Of a stretch of 64,000 bases of DNA, positions 46,821 through 54,970 are shown piece by piece. The DNA lies in assembly GCF_900114635.1 (NCBI RefSeq), contig NZ_FOTQ01000005.1:228918-292917 (forward strand). Reading direction: 5' to 3'. How positions within the stretch are numbered: the stretch's first letter is position 1; each line of letters starts with the position of its first letter. Under the pieces are notes generated by a model that was given only the letters and a program-made list of their open reading frames with translations, was not told the origin of the DNA and did not search any database. A program made the translations under genes and the position numbers. Source of the stretch: Shimia aestuarii. Lineage in GTDB: Bacteria > Pseudomonadota > Alphaproteobacteria > Rhodobacterales > Rhodobacteraceae.

Positions 46821-46857
46821 AAAAACGGCCCGCAGGGTTTCTCCCACGAGCCGTTTC
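46821..46857 (-). terminator. Terminator-like hairpin in the GTA leader
   Basis: Minus strand: AAACGGC pairs with GCCGTTT, with an inner CG-GGG / CCC-CG extension and a five-base loop; the 3' arm runs into TTTTTC. It lies between the likely promoter (46880-46908) and the gp1 start, so it could abort GTA transcripts before gp1. The plus strand shows no T run after the stem, so orientation fits the GTA operon only. Confidence 0.6.
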
Positions 46858-46879
46858 ACACGTCTTCCAGCGTAAACAT

Positions 46880-46908
46880 GTTCTAGCAAACACCGAACGC
46901 AAAGTCAA
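46880..46908 (-). promoter_or_regulatory. Putative sigma70-type promoter of the GTA operon
   Basis: Minus strand TTGACT (46908-46903), 17-base spacer, TAGAAC (46885-46880). The -35 hexamer is one base from consensus; the -10 is weaker. A start near 46873 gives a leader of about 105 bases. The AT-rich stretch just upstream (46909-46935) includes one TTAA half-site but no full CtrA box. The rest of the 440-base gap to mltG holds only a doubtful small frame. Confidence 0.55.
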
Positions 46909-47036
46909 TATTACATGTATTTTCAATTAGTTAATGATCAGAACGCTACCTCGAAGAGCGCCGATGCACCCAATCCGCCTAAATTTGGCCAAAGTTGTCG
47001 CATATTCCAGACACAATTGTGAAATCTTGTGCGCCA

Positions 47037-47195
47037 ATGACGAGCACAAAAAACCTGACACGCAGCGCCACACTGATCTTGAGCCTTGCAACGATCTGTA
47101 TGGCGATCAGCGCGCAGATTGCCCCGGCAAACACAGCGGCCGCAACCGACTTTGCAAGTCCTGCAGCGATCTACACAACCAGCCTCATCGACTGA
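47037..47195 (+). CDS. Possible small secreted protein, unknown
   Basis: 52 codons: a Thr/Asn-rich start, then a signal-like hydrophobic stretch (ATLILSLATICMAISAQ) and a short Ala/Thr-rich remainder. No ribosome binding site is visible before the ATG. It lies convergent to mltG and divergent from the GTA promoter. No family is recognised; it may be a chance frame. Confidence 0.25.
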   Translation: MTSTKNLTRSATLILSLATICMAISAQIAPANTAAATDFASPAAIYTTSLID

Positions 47196-47211
47196 CCCAA
47201 GCCAACCTGCC

Positions 47212-48363
47212 TTACTGGTTCGCGCGCTCCGCCTCGATCTGGCGCCATTTTGCGACGTTCCGATTGTGCTCCGCCAGCGTCTCGGCGAACGCGTGACCGC
47301 CGGTGCCATCCGCAACAAAGAACACAAAGTTTGTATCATCCGGGTTCGCCGCCGCTTCAAGGCTTGCCTTGCCTGGGTTGGCAATCGGCGTGGGCGGCAG
47401 GCCGGTGATGACATACGTGTTCCAAGGGGTCTCGCGCCGCAGTTCGCTCTGCCGCAGTCCACGGCCAAGAACACCTTCCCCCTTGGTGATACCATAGATC
47501 ACTGTCGGGTCCGTCTGGAGACGCATACCACGCTTGAGGCGGTTGACGAAGACACTGGCAACCTGACGACGCTCTTCGGGAACCCCGGTCTCTTTTTCGA
47601 TGATCGAAGCAAGGATGAGAAGGTCCTGCGCCGACTGCAAAGGCACATCCTGCGACCGCCCTTCCCACGCCGCTGCCAGCAACACCTCTTGCGCATCCGC
47701 CATCCGCTTGATTACGCTGGCGCGGGTATCCCCGGCACGCACTTCATAACTGTCCGGCGCAAGAGTCCCTTCCTCGGGGCGTTCAATCGCGCCGGTCAAC
47801 AGATCTATGCCATTGAGCGCATCCATCACCTGCCAGCTGGTCACACCTTCAGCCACGGAAATCCGGTACCGGGTATCCGGCTGGCTACGCACCTCTGTGT
47901 AGCTCGTCGGAACTTCGTCTTCCTTGGGGTTGAAGGATGCAACCTCCACGAATTTGGTCGTCACTGGATCGAGTTCGCGCACCTGAACAGACTGGCGGGT
48001 CACGCCAACCCGATAGACCACCTCGGTCCCGCAGGTACTCGCCCCCCCCTGCGTTACGATCTCCGTGATCTCTTCCATCGTTGCACCGGCAGGGATCAGG
48101 AAGCTGCCCGCCTTGAGCGATGAGGACTTGTCCGAGTATTCGGCGCCCAAACGAAACAGCGTACCACTGCGAATTGCGCCCTGGTTCTCAAGATTTGTCG
48201 ACACCCGACTCATGTTCGAACCGCGTTCCACCCGCAGACAGATCGCCTCCTCCAACGGCCCTTCAGCCCGGTATTGCGACTGCCCGAACAGGATCACCCC
48301 GCCCAACAGGAAAAGGGTCACGATCAGCAACGTGATCGCGTTCGAGGCAATGGCGCGCCACAT
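47212..48363 (-). CDS. mltG: Endolytic murein transglycosylase
   Basis: 383 residues. One N-terminal transmembrane helix (about 8-28), a LysM-like/periplasmic region, and the YceG catalytic domain (about 180-375) with the Glu in LASIIEKETG and the flanking VFVNRLKRGMRLQTDPT. MltG cuts nascent glycan strands and helps set their length. Its start directly follows the fabF stop, so it is the last gene of the fab cluster transcript. Confidence 0.95.
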   Translation of the reverse strand: MWRAIASNAITLLIVTLFLLGGVILFGQSQYRAEGPLEEAICLRVERGSNMSRVSTNLENQGAIRSGTLFRLGAEYSDKSSSLKAGSFLIPAGATMEEITEIVTQGGASTCGTEVVYRVGVTRQSVQVRELDPVTTKFVEVASFNPKEDEVPTSYTEVRSQPDTRYRISVAEGVTSWQVMDALNGIDLLTGAIERPEEGTLAPDSYEVRAGDTRASVIKRMADAQEVLLAAAWEGRSQDVPLQSAQDLLILASIIEKETGVPEERRQVASVFVNRLKRGMRLQTDPTVIYGITKGEGVLGRGLRQSELRRETPWNTYVITGLPPTPIANPGKASLEAAANPDDTNFVFFVADGTGGHAFAETLAEHNRNVAKWRQIEAERANQ

Positions 48364-49623
48364 TTAGTCGACCTTTCCGAAGATCACCGATGCGTTGGTG
48401 CCGCCAAACCCGAAAGAGTTCGACAGGGCCACGTTGATTTCACGTTCGCGCTTGGCATTGGGCGCCAGGTCGACGGGTGTCTCGACCGCCTGGTTGTCCA
48501 GGTTGATTGTCGGCGGCGCCACCTGGTCGCGGATTGCAAGGATCGAGAAGATCGCTTCGATCGCGCCCGCCGCACCCAACAGGTGCCCGGTCATCGACTT
48601 AGTCGAGGACATGGTCACCTTGCTTGCGGCGTCGCCCATCAGGCGCTCCACCGCGCCAAGTTCGATCACATCCGCCATGGTCGAGGTCCCATGCGCATTG
48701 ATATAGTCGATATCTTCCGGCTTCAGACCGGCTTTCTTGAGCGCCGCGCGCATCGACCGTTCACCACCTTCGCCATCTTCTGAAGGTGCGGTGATGTGAT
48801 AGGCGTCGCCCGACAGCCCATAGCCCAGAACCTCGGCATAAATCTTTGCGCCGCGCGCCTTGGCGTGTTCGTATTCTTCCAGAACCACGATACCCGCGCC
48901 TTCGCCCATGACGAACCCGTCGCGATCCGCGTCATAGGGTCGGCTGGCCTTGGTCGGCTCGTCCGCGTATTTCGTGCTGAGCGCCTTGCAGGCGTTGAAA
49001 CCGGCAATCCCGATTTCGCAGATCGCCGCTTCGCCGCCACCGGCCACCATGACGTCAGCATCATCGCTGGCGATAAGGCGTGCCGCATCACCAATGGCAT
49101 GCGCCCCGGTCGAACAGGCGGTCACAACCGCGTGGTTTGGCCCCTTGAATCCGTACTTGATGCTGACCTGTCCCGAAATCAGATTGATCAGAGCGCCCGG
49201 AATAAAGAAAGGCGATACGCGGCGCGGACCTTTTTCCGCCATCAACAGCGTTGTCTGTTCGATCGACTGCAAGCCGCCGATCCCCGAACCGATCATCACA
49301 CCAGTACGCTCACGCCCCTCGGTGTCCTCGGGCTTCCAGCCCGAATCCTCAACCGCCTGAGTGGCGGCGGCAACACCATAGAGGATGAAGTCATCGACCT
49401 TGCGGCGCTCCTTGGGTTCCATCCAGTCATCCGGATTGAAGGTGCCATCGCTGCCATCCCCATACGGAACTTCGCAGGCGTATTTTGTGCCGACCCGCTC
49501 CGGGTTGAATCGGGTAATCGGTCCAGCGCCCGACTGCCCATCCAGGATCCGCGACCAGCTTTCTTCAACACCGCAAGCCAGCGGAGTAACGAGCCCAAGC
49601 CCAGTAATAACTACACGACGCAT
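48364..49623 (-). CDS. fabF: Beta-ketoacyl-ACP synthase II
   Basis: 419 residues, full length. The nucleophile is Cys in VTACSTGAHAIGDA, and the two active-site His are in NAHGTSTMAD and GHLLGAAGAIE. It condenses malonyl-ACP with acyl-ACP and controls unsaturated chain elongation. It lies after the HisA-like gene and immediately before mltG, with no spacer. Confidence 0.97.
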   Translation of the reverse strand: MRRVVITGLGLVTPLACGVEESWSRILDGQSGAGPITRFNPERVGTKYACEVPYGDGSDGTFNPDDWMEPKERRKVDDFILYGVAAATQAVEDSGWKPEDTEGRERTGVMIGSGIGGLQSIEQTTLLMAEKGPRRVSPFFIPGALINLISGQVSIKYGFKGPNHAVVTACSTGAHAIGDAARLIASDDADVMVAGGGEAAICEIGIAGFNACKALSTKYADEPTKASRPYDADRDGFVMGEGAGIVVLEEYEHAKARGAKIYAEVLGYGLSGDAYHITAPSEDGEGGERSMRAALKKAGLKPEDIDYINAHGTSTMADVIELGAVERLMGDAASKVTMSSTKSMTGHLLGAAGAIEAIFSILAIRDQVAPPTINLDNQAVETPVDLAPNAKREREINVALSNSFGFGGTNASVIFGKVD

Positions 49624-49772
49624 ATGATGTGCCCTTCCTCAGAAGTCTTTTTTTGCTCATACCCCGCAACGCCCCCAATGGGCAAGAGCAACCGGCCCCA
49701 TGGGCGGGCATCCACCACAAGAAACGGCACCCCACGCGGAATGAGGCGCCGCGTATGTTCGACCGTGCGCCT

Positions 49773-50516
49773 TTACTGGAACTCGGCCTTGGGCTCGGGC
49801 ATGGGTTTCGCAACCTCAAGCGCTTCGGCAAGATCGATATCCTTTGCATGGAGCGCTCGCCCCACCAGGGTTCCACTGATATTGGCCACATATTTCAGGC
49901 GCGAGATGTCATCCAGGCTCCTCACGGTCCCGCGCGCCATGACGGGGTGTGGCGTGGCCTCGGCGATTCCGGCAATCACTGCCAATTGCCCGTCCTGATC
50001 ACCGATATCGGCGTCGATATCCGTCACGATCACCCCCGCCAAGGGCACGCCCTCGTAAGCACGGACAAAGTCAGCGGGGTCCATCGCGCCGGTCTGCCGC
50101 CAACCTTCCGTCATCAGCTTGCCTTGGTAGATATCAACCGCCAGAACGATCTGGTCCGGATAGCGTACCGCCATTTCCTGAACCAGTGCCGGGTCCTGAA
50201 CCGCAAGCGTACTGATGACGACACGCGCCACCCCCCTGTCGATCCAATCCTCGATCCGTTGCCGGGTCCGAAATCCGCCCCCAAGCTGAACCGAAGTACT
50301 TGCGCTTTGCACGATCTGTGCGACCAAATCGTCGTTGTTGCCCTCCCCGGCAACCGCGTCAAGGTCCGTCACATGAATGAACGGCACCCCGGCACGGGCA
50401 TAGGCCTGCGCTGTTTGCAGCGGGTCCACATGCCAGATGGACGGTTCATCAAGACGCCCGCGTGTCAGCGAAACACATTTGCCGCCCTGCAATTCGATAG
50501 TGGGATAAACGATCAT
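49773..50516 (-). CDS. HisA-family isomerase paralog, divergent active site
   Basis: 247 residues, (beta/alpha)8 barrel clearly related to HisA (ProFAR isomerase). Position 8, a catalytic Asp in HisA, is Glu here (YPTIELQGG). The second barrel-half Asp region is kept in LAVDIYQGKL, but the usual TDI-x-RDG loop reads TDIDADIGDQDG and the phosphate loop SGGV reads ARGTV. It may act on another phosphosugar-linked substrate or be regulatory. ATG 50516 is fixed by GGAGGG. It sits between acpP and fabF, away from any histidine gene, with an acpP terminator before it. Confidence 0.75.
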   Translation of the reverse strand: MIVYPTIELQGGKCVSLTRGRLDEPSIWHVDPLQTAQAYARAGVPFIHVTDLDAVAGEGNNDDLVAQIVQSASTSVQLGGGFRTRQRIEDWIDRGVARVVISTLAVQDPALVQEMAVRYPDQIVLAVDIYQGKLMTEGWRQTGAMDPADFVRAYEGVPLAGVIVTDIDADIGDQDGQLAVIAGIAEATPHPVMARGTVRSLDDISRLKYVANISGTLVGRALHAKDIDLAEALEVAKPMPEPKAEFQ

Positions 50517-50660
50517 TTTGCCCTCCAAGGATCAGGCCGCCCGACAAAGAGCCGCCTCCAAGAGCATGAAAGACTATCACTACCAGAAGATATTCCCAAA
50601 TCGGCGAAATGCGTTCCATTTCCGGCACCGCATCAAATTCGAACCATCTTGCCCAAAAGA

Positions 50661-50692
50661 AAAAGGCCCCTGCCTGATGGCAAGGGCCTTTT
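50661..50692. terminator. Terminator after acpP
   Basis: AAAAGGCCCCTGCC / GGCAAGGGCCTTTT, 13 of 14 pairs with a four-base loop TGAT and A/T-rich outer ends, so it can act in both directions. It lies 25 bases beyond the acpP stop and isolates acpP from the HisA-like gene. Confidence 0.85.
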
Positions 50693-50717
50693 CAACGCTT
50701 CTGCAAGCGTCTGAAAC

Positions 50718-50951
50718 TTAGGCAGCTTCCGAGATGAACTTCACGGCGTCGCCAAAGGTCTGGATGGTCTCTGCTGCGTCGTCCGGGATCTCGATGCCGA
50801 ACTCTTCTTCGAAGGCCATGACCAGTTCCACGGTGTCCAGGCTGTCTGCGCCCAGATCGTCGATGAACGAGGCGTTTTCGACAACCTTGTCCTCTTCCAC
50901 ACCCAGGTGCTCCACAACGATCTTTTTCACGCGGTCTGCGACGTCGCTCAT
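50718..50951 (-). CDS. acpP: Acyl carrier protein
   Basis: 77 residues, the standard acidic four-helix ACP. Ser37 in [11 protein letters not shown] is the phosphopantetheine site. It carries growing acyl chains for FabD, FabG and FabF encoded around it. The ATG is preceded by GAGGAATTGAT. It has its own promoter and a leader of about 145 bases with a conserved element, and a terminator follows, so it can be made in excess over its neighbours. Confidence 0.98.
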   Translation of the reverse strand: MSDVADRVKKIVVEHLGVEEDKVVENASFIDDLGADSLDTVELVMAFEEEFGIEIPDDAAETIQTFGDAVKFISEAA

Positions 50952-50983
50952 ATCAATTCCTCATTCTTCATGGCCATTGGGCC

Positions 50984-51041
50984 CGTTGAAGTCCCACCCC
51001 CAAGGTGGGCTCTGGTTGTTGCCCCAAACGGGCGGTTCTTT
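50984..51041 (-). repeat. Leader element, copy 2 (before acpP)
   Basis: Minus strand core at 51013-50991: CCCACCTTGGGG followed by GTGGGAC, folding as CCCACC-TTGGG-GGTGGG. The match to copy 1 at 16959-17020 covers the core almost fully and a looser AAGAAC-GCC block upstream. It lies in the 5' untranslated region of acpP, about 40 bases before the start codon. Confidence 0.55.
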
Positions 51042-51103
51042 GTCCGGCTCCCCGGCGTAACCCAAGCCTGCCTGAAAAGGGCACCCCCGGGAAAATCTGT
51101 GCC

Positions 51104-51131
51104 GCTATAACACATCCGCCTCGCAAGGCAA
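51104..51131 (-). promoter_or_regulatory. Putative acpP promoter
   Basis: Minus strand TTGCCT (51131-51126), 16-base spacer, TATAGC (51109-51104), a reasonable sigma70 match for a highly expressed gene. It lies between fabG and acpP, giving a leader of about 145 bases. Confidence 0.5.
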
Positions 51132-51184
51132 ACGCTTTCGAACAAGGTGGCATGCCGCACCCCTGAGCGGGCACGGCACGGTCG

Positions 51185-51922
51185 TCACAACATGGCCATT
51201 CCGCCGTTCACATGCAAGGTCGACCCGGTCACATAACCCGCTTCAGGGCTGGCCAGGTACAAGACCGCCGCCGCGATCTCGTCCGCCGTTCCCATTCGCG
51301 CGGCCGGGATCTGGGCGTTGATCTTTGCTTTCTGATCATCGTTCAGCTTGTCGGTCATCGCGGTCGCAATAAAGCCCGGCGCCACCGCGTTTGCGGTAAT
51401 GCCCCGACTGGCCACCTCATAGGCAATCGACTTGGTCAAGCCAACCATACCGGCCTTGGAGGCCGCATAGTTCGCCTGACCCGGGTTGCCCGTGGCGCCA
51501 ACGATCGAGCTGATATTGATGATCCGGCCCCAGCGCGCCTTCATCATCGGGCGCATCACGCCACGACACAGGCGCATGGTCGAGGTCAGGTTCACATCCA
51601 GAACACTCTGCCATTCCTCGTCCGACATGCGCATGAAGATCTGGTCGCGGGTGATCCCGGCGTTGTTGACGAGGATATCCACGCTCCCCATCGCCTCGAT
51701 CGCCTGCTTGGGCAGGGCGTCGACCGCATCCGCGTCGCTCAGGTTGCACGGTAACACATGGGCCCGCTCACCCAGTTCCGCCGCCAACGCTTCCAGCGGT
51801 TCCACGCGGGTACCAGAAAGCCCAACCGTAGCACCGGCTGCATGAAGCGCCTTGGCAATCGCGCCGCCAATACCACCCGACGCGCCCGTCACCAGCGCGT
51901 TCTTTCCTGTCAGATCAAACAT
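51185..51922 (-). CDS. fabG: 3-oxoacyl-ACP reductase
   Basis: 245 residues, classical SDR. NADP-binding TGASGGIGGAIA near residue 12; NNAGITRD; catalytic Ser, Tyr and Lys in ISSIVGATGNPGQANYAASK. It reduces 3-oxoacyl-ACP in each elongation round. Lies between fabD and acpP in the usual fab order. Confidence 0.97.
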   Translation of the reverse strand: MFDLTGKNALVTGASGGIGGAIAKALHAAGATVGLSGTRVEPLEALAAELGERAHVLPCNLSDADAVDALPKQAIEAMGSVDILVNNAGITRDQIFMRMSDEEWQSVLDVNLTSTMRLCRGVMRPMMKARWGRIINISSIVGATGNPGQANYAASKAGMVGLTKSIAYEVASRGITANAVAPGFIATAMTDKLNDDQKAKINAQIPAARMGTADEIAAAVLYLASPEAGYVTGSTLHVNGGMAML

Positions 51923-51996
51923 GTTCTGTTCCTTTGTTCATCCCACCTCGTCCCAAAAGGGAATACCGGCGCGGAAATTCCTGAATATCTGGTCGA

Positions 51997-52938
51997 TTAC
52001 CCGTTAAGGCTCTCGACCGCCGCCTTGACGTCATCCGGCGTTCCAACGGCCTTGCTGGCGATCGAGCGGTCAATGCGGCGGATCATTCCCGAAAGGGCCT
52101 TGCCCGCACCAATTTCCCAAGCCTCGGTAACACCGTTCGCGGCCATCCACATCACCGATTCGCGCCAGCGCACCGACCCGGTAATCTGATCCACCAGAAG
52201 CGCGCGGATCGTCGTCGGATCGTCAATGGCCTCGGCCACGACATTCGCTACGACCGGTACGGCCGGCGCGTTGATTTCCACTTGGTCCAGCGCCTCGGCC
52301 ATGACCTCTGCCGCCGGCTTCATCAGAGCACAGTGAAAAGGCGCACTCACGGGCAACAACACCGCGCGCTTGGCACCCTGCGCCTTGGCCAGTTCCACTG
52401 CACGCTCCACGGCCCCCTTGTGCCCCGAGACAACCACTTGCCCCGGGTCATTGTCGTTCGCCGCCTGGCAGATCTCGCCTTCTGCAGCCGCATTGGCCAC
52501 GTCCCGCGCGGTGTCGAAATCAAGCCCCAGAAGCGCCGCCATGGCTCCCTGCCCCACAGGCACAGCCGCCTGCATGGCTTCGCCGCGCTTGCGCAGCAAC
52601 TTGGCCGCGTCGGAAATCGACAGCGCCCCCGCTGCCGCCAGCGCGGAATACTCGCCCAGCGAATGCCCGGCCACATAGGATGCTGCCTCGATCCCGGCAC
52701 CCTCTGCCTCAAGCGCCTTCATTGCCGCCAGCGACGTCGCCATCAGCGCAGGCTGCGCATTCTGCGTCAAAGTCAGTTCGTCCTGAGACCCTTCCCAGAT
52801 CAGTGCACTCAGCTTTTCCCCGAGGGCGTCATCCACCTCGTCAAACACGGCCTGCGCTGCCGGGTAGGCTTCGGCAAGCGCCTTGCCCATGCCAATGGTC
52901 TGCGCTCCCTGTCCGGGAAAAACGAATGCTCGGCTCAT
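51997..52938 (-). CDS. fabD: Malonyl-CoA:ACP transacylase
   Basis: 313 residues. The N-terminal FVFPGQGAQ, the nucleophile Ser in AGHSLGEYSALAAAG and the His in SAPFHCALM define FabD. It loads malonyl groups on ACP. ATG 52938 gives the common start MSRAFVFPGQG and has GGAGGA upstream; the 68-codon upward extension overlaps the divergent cytochrome gene and is rejected. First gene of the fab cluster. Confidence 0.97.
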   Translation of the reverse strand: MSRAFVFPGQGAQTIGMGKALAEAYPAAQAVFDEVDDALGEKLSALIWEGSQDELTLTQNAQPALMATSLAAMKALEAEGAGIEAASYVAGHSLGEYSALAAAGALSISDAAKLLRKRGEAMQAAVPVGQGAMAALLGLDFDTARDVANAAAEGEICQAANDNDPGQVVVSGHKGAVERAVELAKAQGAKRAVLLPVSAPFHCALMKPAAEVMAEALDQVEINAPAVPVVANVVAEAIDDPTTIRALLVDQITGSVRWRESVMWMAANGVTEAWEIGAGKALSGMIRRIDRSIASKAVGTPDDVKAAVESLNG

Positions 52939-53098
52939 GGACGGTCCTCCTAATTGCTTGTCCCGCCGGGAATACCCTGCACGGCGACGGGGCGCAACGA
53001 CCTTGCGCATGTCCGCACCGCAACTGTGCGGTACCTGCGATTGCCCAGCCCGCGCCGCGCCTCCATCTAGCAGCCACACAGCAATTTGGATCACCGCC

Positions 53099-54328
53099 AT
53101 GACATTGACCAATACCACCCGGAAATTCGGTGCCGTCACCAAGACATTCCACTGGTTGACCGCCCTTCTGATCCTCTCGGCCCTCGCGCTGGGGATTGAC
53201 GCGACGCAGGCCCCCTATACCGACGGAACCGAGCTGGCCCGCAAGGCGTGGCTCTTCTCGTTGCACAAAACCATCGGCGTCACGGCCTTTCTTGTCGCGA
53301 TCATGCGTATTGCCTGGGCCCTCACCCAACCCCGCCCCCGGCTCCTGAACGGCAACCAGCGCCTCGAGGCCATTGCCGCCGAAACCGCACACTGGGTGCT
53401 TTACGGGGCCATGCTGCTTGTGCCCCTCACGGGTTGGATGCATCACGCAGCAACCACAGGTTTCGCACCGATTTGGTGGCCTTTTGGCCAATCCCTCCCA
53501 TTTGTGCCCAAAAGCGAAAGCTTCGCCAGCCTCATGGGCGGATTGCACTTCACTTTCATGCTGGTGCTTGTCGCGACCATCGCGGCGCATGTTGGCGGAG
53601 CGCTAAAGCATTTCTTCATCGACAAGGACCAGACCTTGCAACGCATGTTGCCGGGTATGCGCTCCAACGCGCTTCCGACCACGGAGCAACCGGGACATGT
53701 TGCGCCTTTCCTGGCGGCTCTGACTGTTTGGGTCGGAGCATGTGTGCTTGGGACTTTGGCTTTCACACAGCCCACCGAACACACAGACCCTACGCCGCAG
53801 TTGGCCGAGGTTGCATCTCAATGGCGCGTGGATTCCGGCTCGTTGGACATCACCGTGCGACAGATGGGAAGCGACATTCGCGGAGGTTTCGCCGATTGGA
53901 CGGCAGAGATCACGTTTGACGAAACGGCTCCCGACGGACAACACGGAGAAGTACGAGTACAGGTGGGCATGCCGTCCCTTGAACTCGGATCCGTCACCGA
54001 CCAGGCTCTCGGTCCCGATTTTCTCGATGCCGGGTCTCATGGCGTGGCGGTCTTCACCGCGGATATCCTCGCTGACGACCAAAACTATGTGGCGCGCGGT
54101 GCTCTGTCGCTCAAAGGAATAACAACACCCGTTACCCTGCCTTTCGAACTGACCCTCGAAGGCGACCGCGCCAAGATGTCTGGCCAAGTGTCTCTCGATC
54201 GGCGAGATTTCGGAATCGGTGAAACAATGCCCGACGAAACCACACTTGGCTTTTCGGTTCAGATCCATGTCGCCCTGACCGCCACACGTGAAGATGTCGC
54301 GCCGAACCTGTCCGAAGCCGGCTCCTGA
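53099..54328 (+). CDS. Cytochrome b561 - YceI domain fusion
   Basis: 409 residues. The N-terminal part (about 1-185) is a four-helix cytochrome b561 (CybB type) with likely haem ligands in KTFHWL (His18), SLHKTIG, and HFTFMLVLVATIAAH. A fifth hydrophobic helix (about 203-225) leads to a periplasmic YceI-like beta-barrel domain (about 235-405; VRQMGSDIRGGFADWTAEI, GVAVFTADIL, GITTPVTLPFELTLEGD). YceI barrels bind isoprenoid lipids, possibly ubiquinone here, next to a quinol-reactive cytochrome. ATG 53099 starts at the cytosolic N-terminus. Divergent from fabD, convergent with a stand-alone YceI. Confidence 0.88.
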   Translation: MTLTNTTRKFGAVTKTFHWLTALLILSALALGIDATQAPYTDGTELARKAWLFSLHKTIGVTAFLVAIMRIAWALTQPRPRLLNGNQRLEAIAAETAHWVLYGAMLLVPLTGWMHHAATTGFAPIWWPFGQSLPFVPKSESFASLMGGLHFTFMLVLVATIAAHVGGALKHFFIDKDQTLQRMLPGMRSNALPTTEQPGHVAPFLAALTVWVGACVLGTLAFTQPTEHTDPTPQLAEVASQWRVDSGSLDITVRQMGSDIRGGFADWTAEITFDETAPDGQHGEVRVQVGMPSLELGSVTDQALGPDFLDAGSHGVAVFTADILADDQNYVARGALSLKGITTPVTLPFELTLEGDRAKMSGQVSLDRRDFGIGETMPDETTLGFSVQIHVALTATREDVAPNLSEAGS

Positions 54329-54341
54329 CTCTCCTGAAAAC

Positions 54342-54381
54342 AAAAAAGGCCGCCGACACATCTGTCGGCGGCCCATTTTTT
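54342..54381. terminator. Bidirectional terminator between the convergent YceI-type genes
   Basis: Perfect 11-base stem GGCCGCCGACA / TGTCGGCGGCC with a four-base loop, preceded by six A and followed, after three bases, by six T. It serves the b561-YceI gene on the plus strand and the YceI gene on the minus strand. Confidence 0.9.
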
Positions 54382-54397
54382 GCTTTCGGCGGCGAGC

Positions 54398-54970
54398 TTA
54401 CTCCGCTTTCATTGCCTCGATCGAGATATTCAGCTGCACCTCGTCGCTGACATAGGGGGCGAACATGCCCAACCCGAAGTCGCTCCGCACGACCGACGTC
54501 GTCGCCGAGAACCCGGCCCAATCCTTTTTGGCCATCGGGTGTTCGCCCATCTGGTTGAGCACCGCGTCCAGCACCACCGGCTTGGTGACACCATTCATGG
54601 TCAGGTCCCCGGTAATCTTGGCGGTGGTCTCACCCGTCACCTCGATTGCGGTTGAGGAAAACGTCACCATGTCGCCTTCCTTGGCACCGAAGAAATCTTC
54701 GGACATGAAGTGCCCCGAGCGCTCGTCCCATCCTGTAATCATCGACTGGACCGGCATCGAAACGCTGACGGCCGAGCTTGCCGGATCTTCCTTGTCAAAA
54801 AGGATTTCCCCGTCAAATCCCGAGAACATGCCGTATGTCGTCGAGTAGCCGAGATGATTGTAGGAGAACATGATCTGGCTGTGGCTGGGGTCCAGAACGT
54901 ATTTCACCGGCGCCGCAAAGCCTGCGGTCGCGCCAACGGCAAATCCGGCGGCAAGAAGAATGGATTTCAT
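54398..54970 (-). CDS. YceI family periplasmic protein
   Basis: 190 residues with a signal peptide (LLAAGFAVGATAGFA, cleavage about residue 20). YVLDPSHSQIMFSYNHLGYS is the YceI start; the rest is the lipocalin-like barrel with LTMNGVTKPVVLDAVLN and FGLGMFAPYVSDEVQLNI. It likely binds a polyisoprenoid in the periplasm. ATG 54970 has GGAG upstream. It faces the b561-YceI fusion across a shared terminator and may act with it. Confidence 0.92.
   Translation of the reverse strand: MKSILLAAGFAVGATAGFAAPVKYVLDPSHSQIMFSYNHLGYSTTYGMFSGFDGEILFDKEDPASSAVSVSMPVQSMITGWDERSGHFMSEDFFGAKEGDMVTFSSTAIEVTGETTAKITGDLTMNGVTKPVVLDAVLNQMGEHPMAKKDWAGFSATTSVVRSDFGLGMFAPYVSDEVQLNISIEAMKAE

Larger units (their letters stand above)
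32501..46908 (-). mobile_element. Gene transfer agent structural cluster (RcGTA type), apparently complete
   Basis: Seventeen structural genes in the same order as Rhodobacter capsulatus rcc01682-rcc01698, plus one small gene after gp15, all on the minus strand with short spacers or overlaps. No frameshift or internal stop was found. No integrase, repressor, att site or replication gene is present, as expected of a domesticated element that packages random host DNA. Regulator (GafA), lysis and head-spike genes are encoded elsewhere in known hosts and are not in this window. Flanked by mltG upstream and cysE downstream. Confidence 0.93.

Noticed and set aside
32501..46908. Active prophage with att sites and integrase
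   Set aside because: No integrase, repressor, replication or lysis genes and no direct repeats at the flanks; gene order is that of a GTA, with mltG and cysE as ordinary neighbours.
46909..46935. CtrA box upstream of the GTA promoter
   Set aside because: Only one TTAA half is present at the right spacing; the second half-site does not match.
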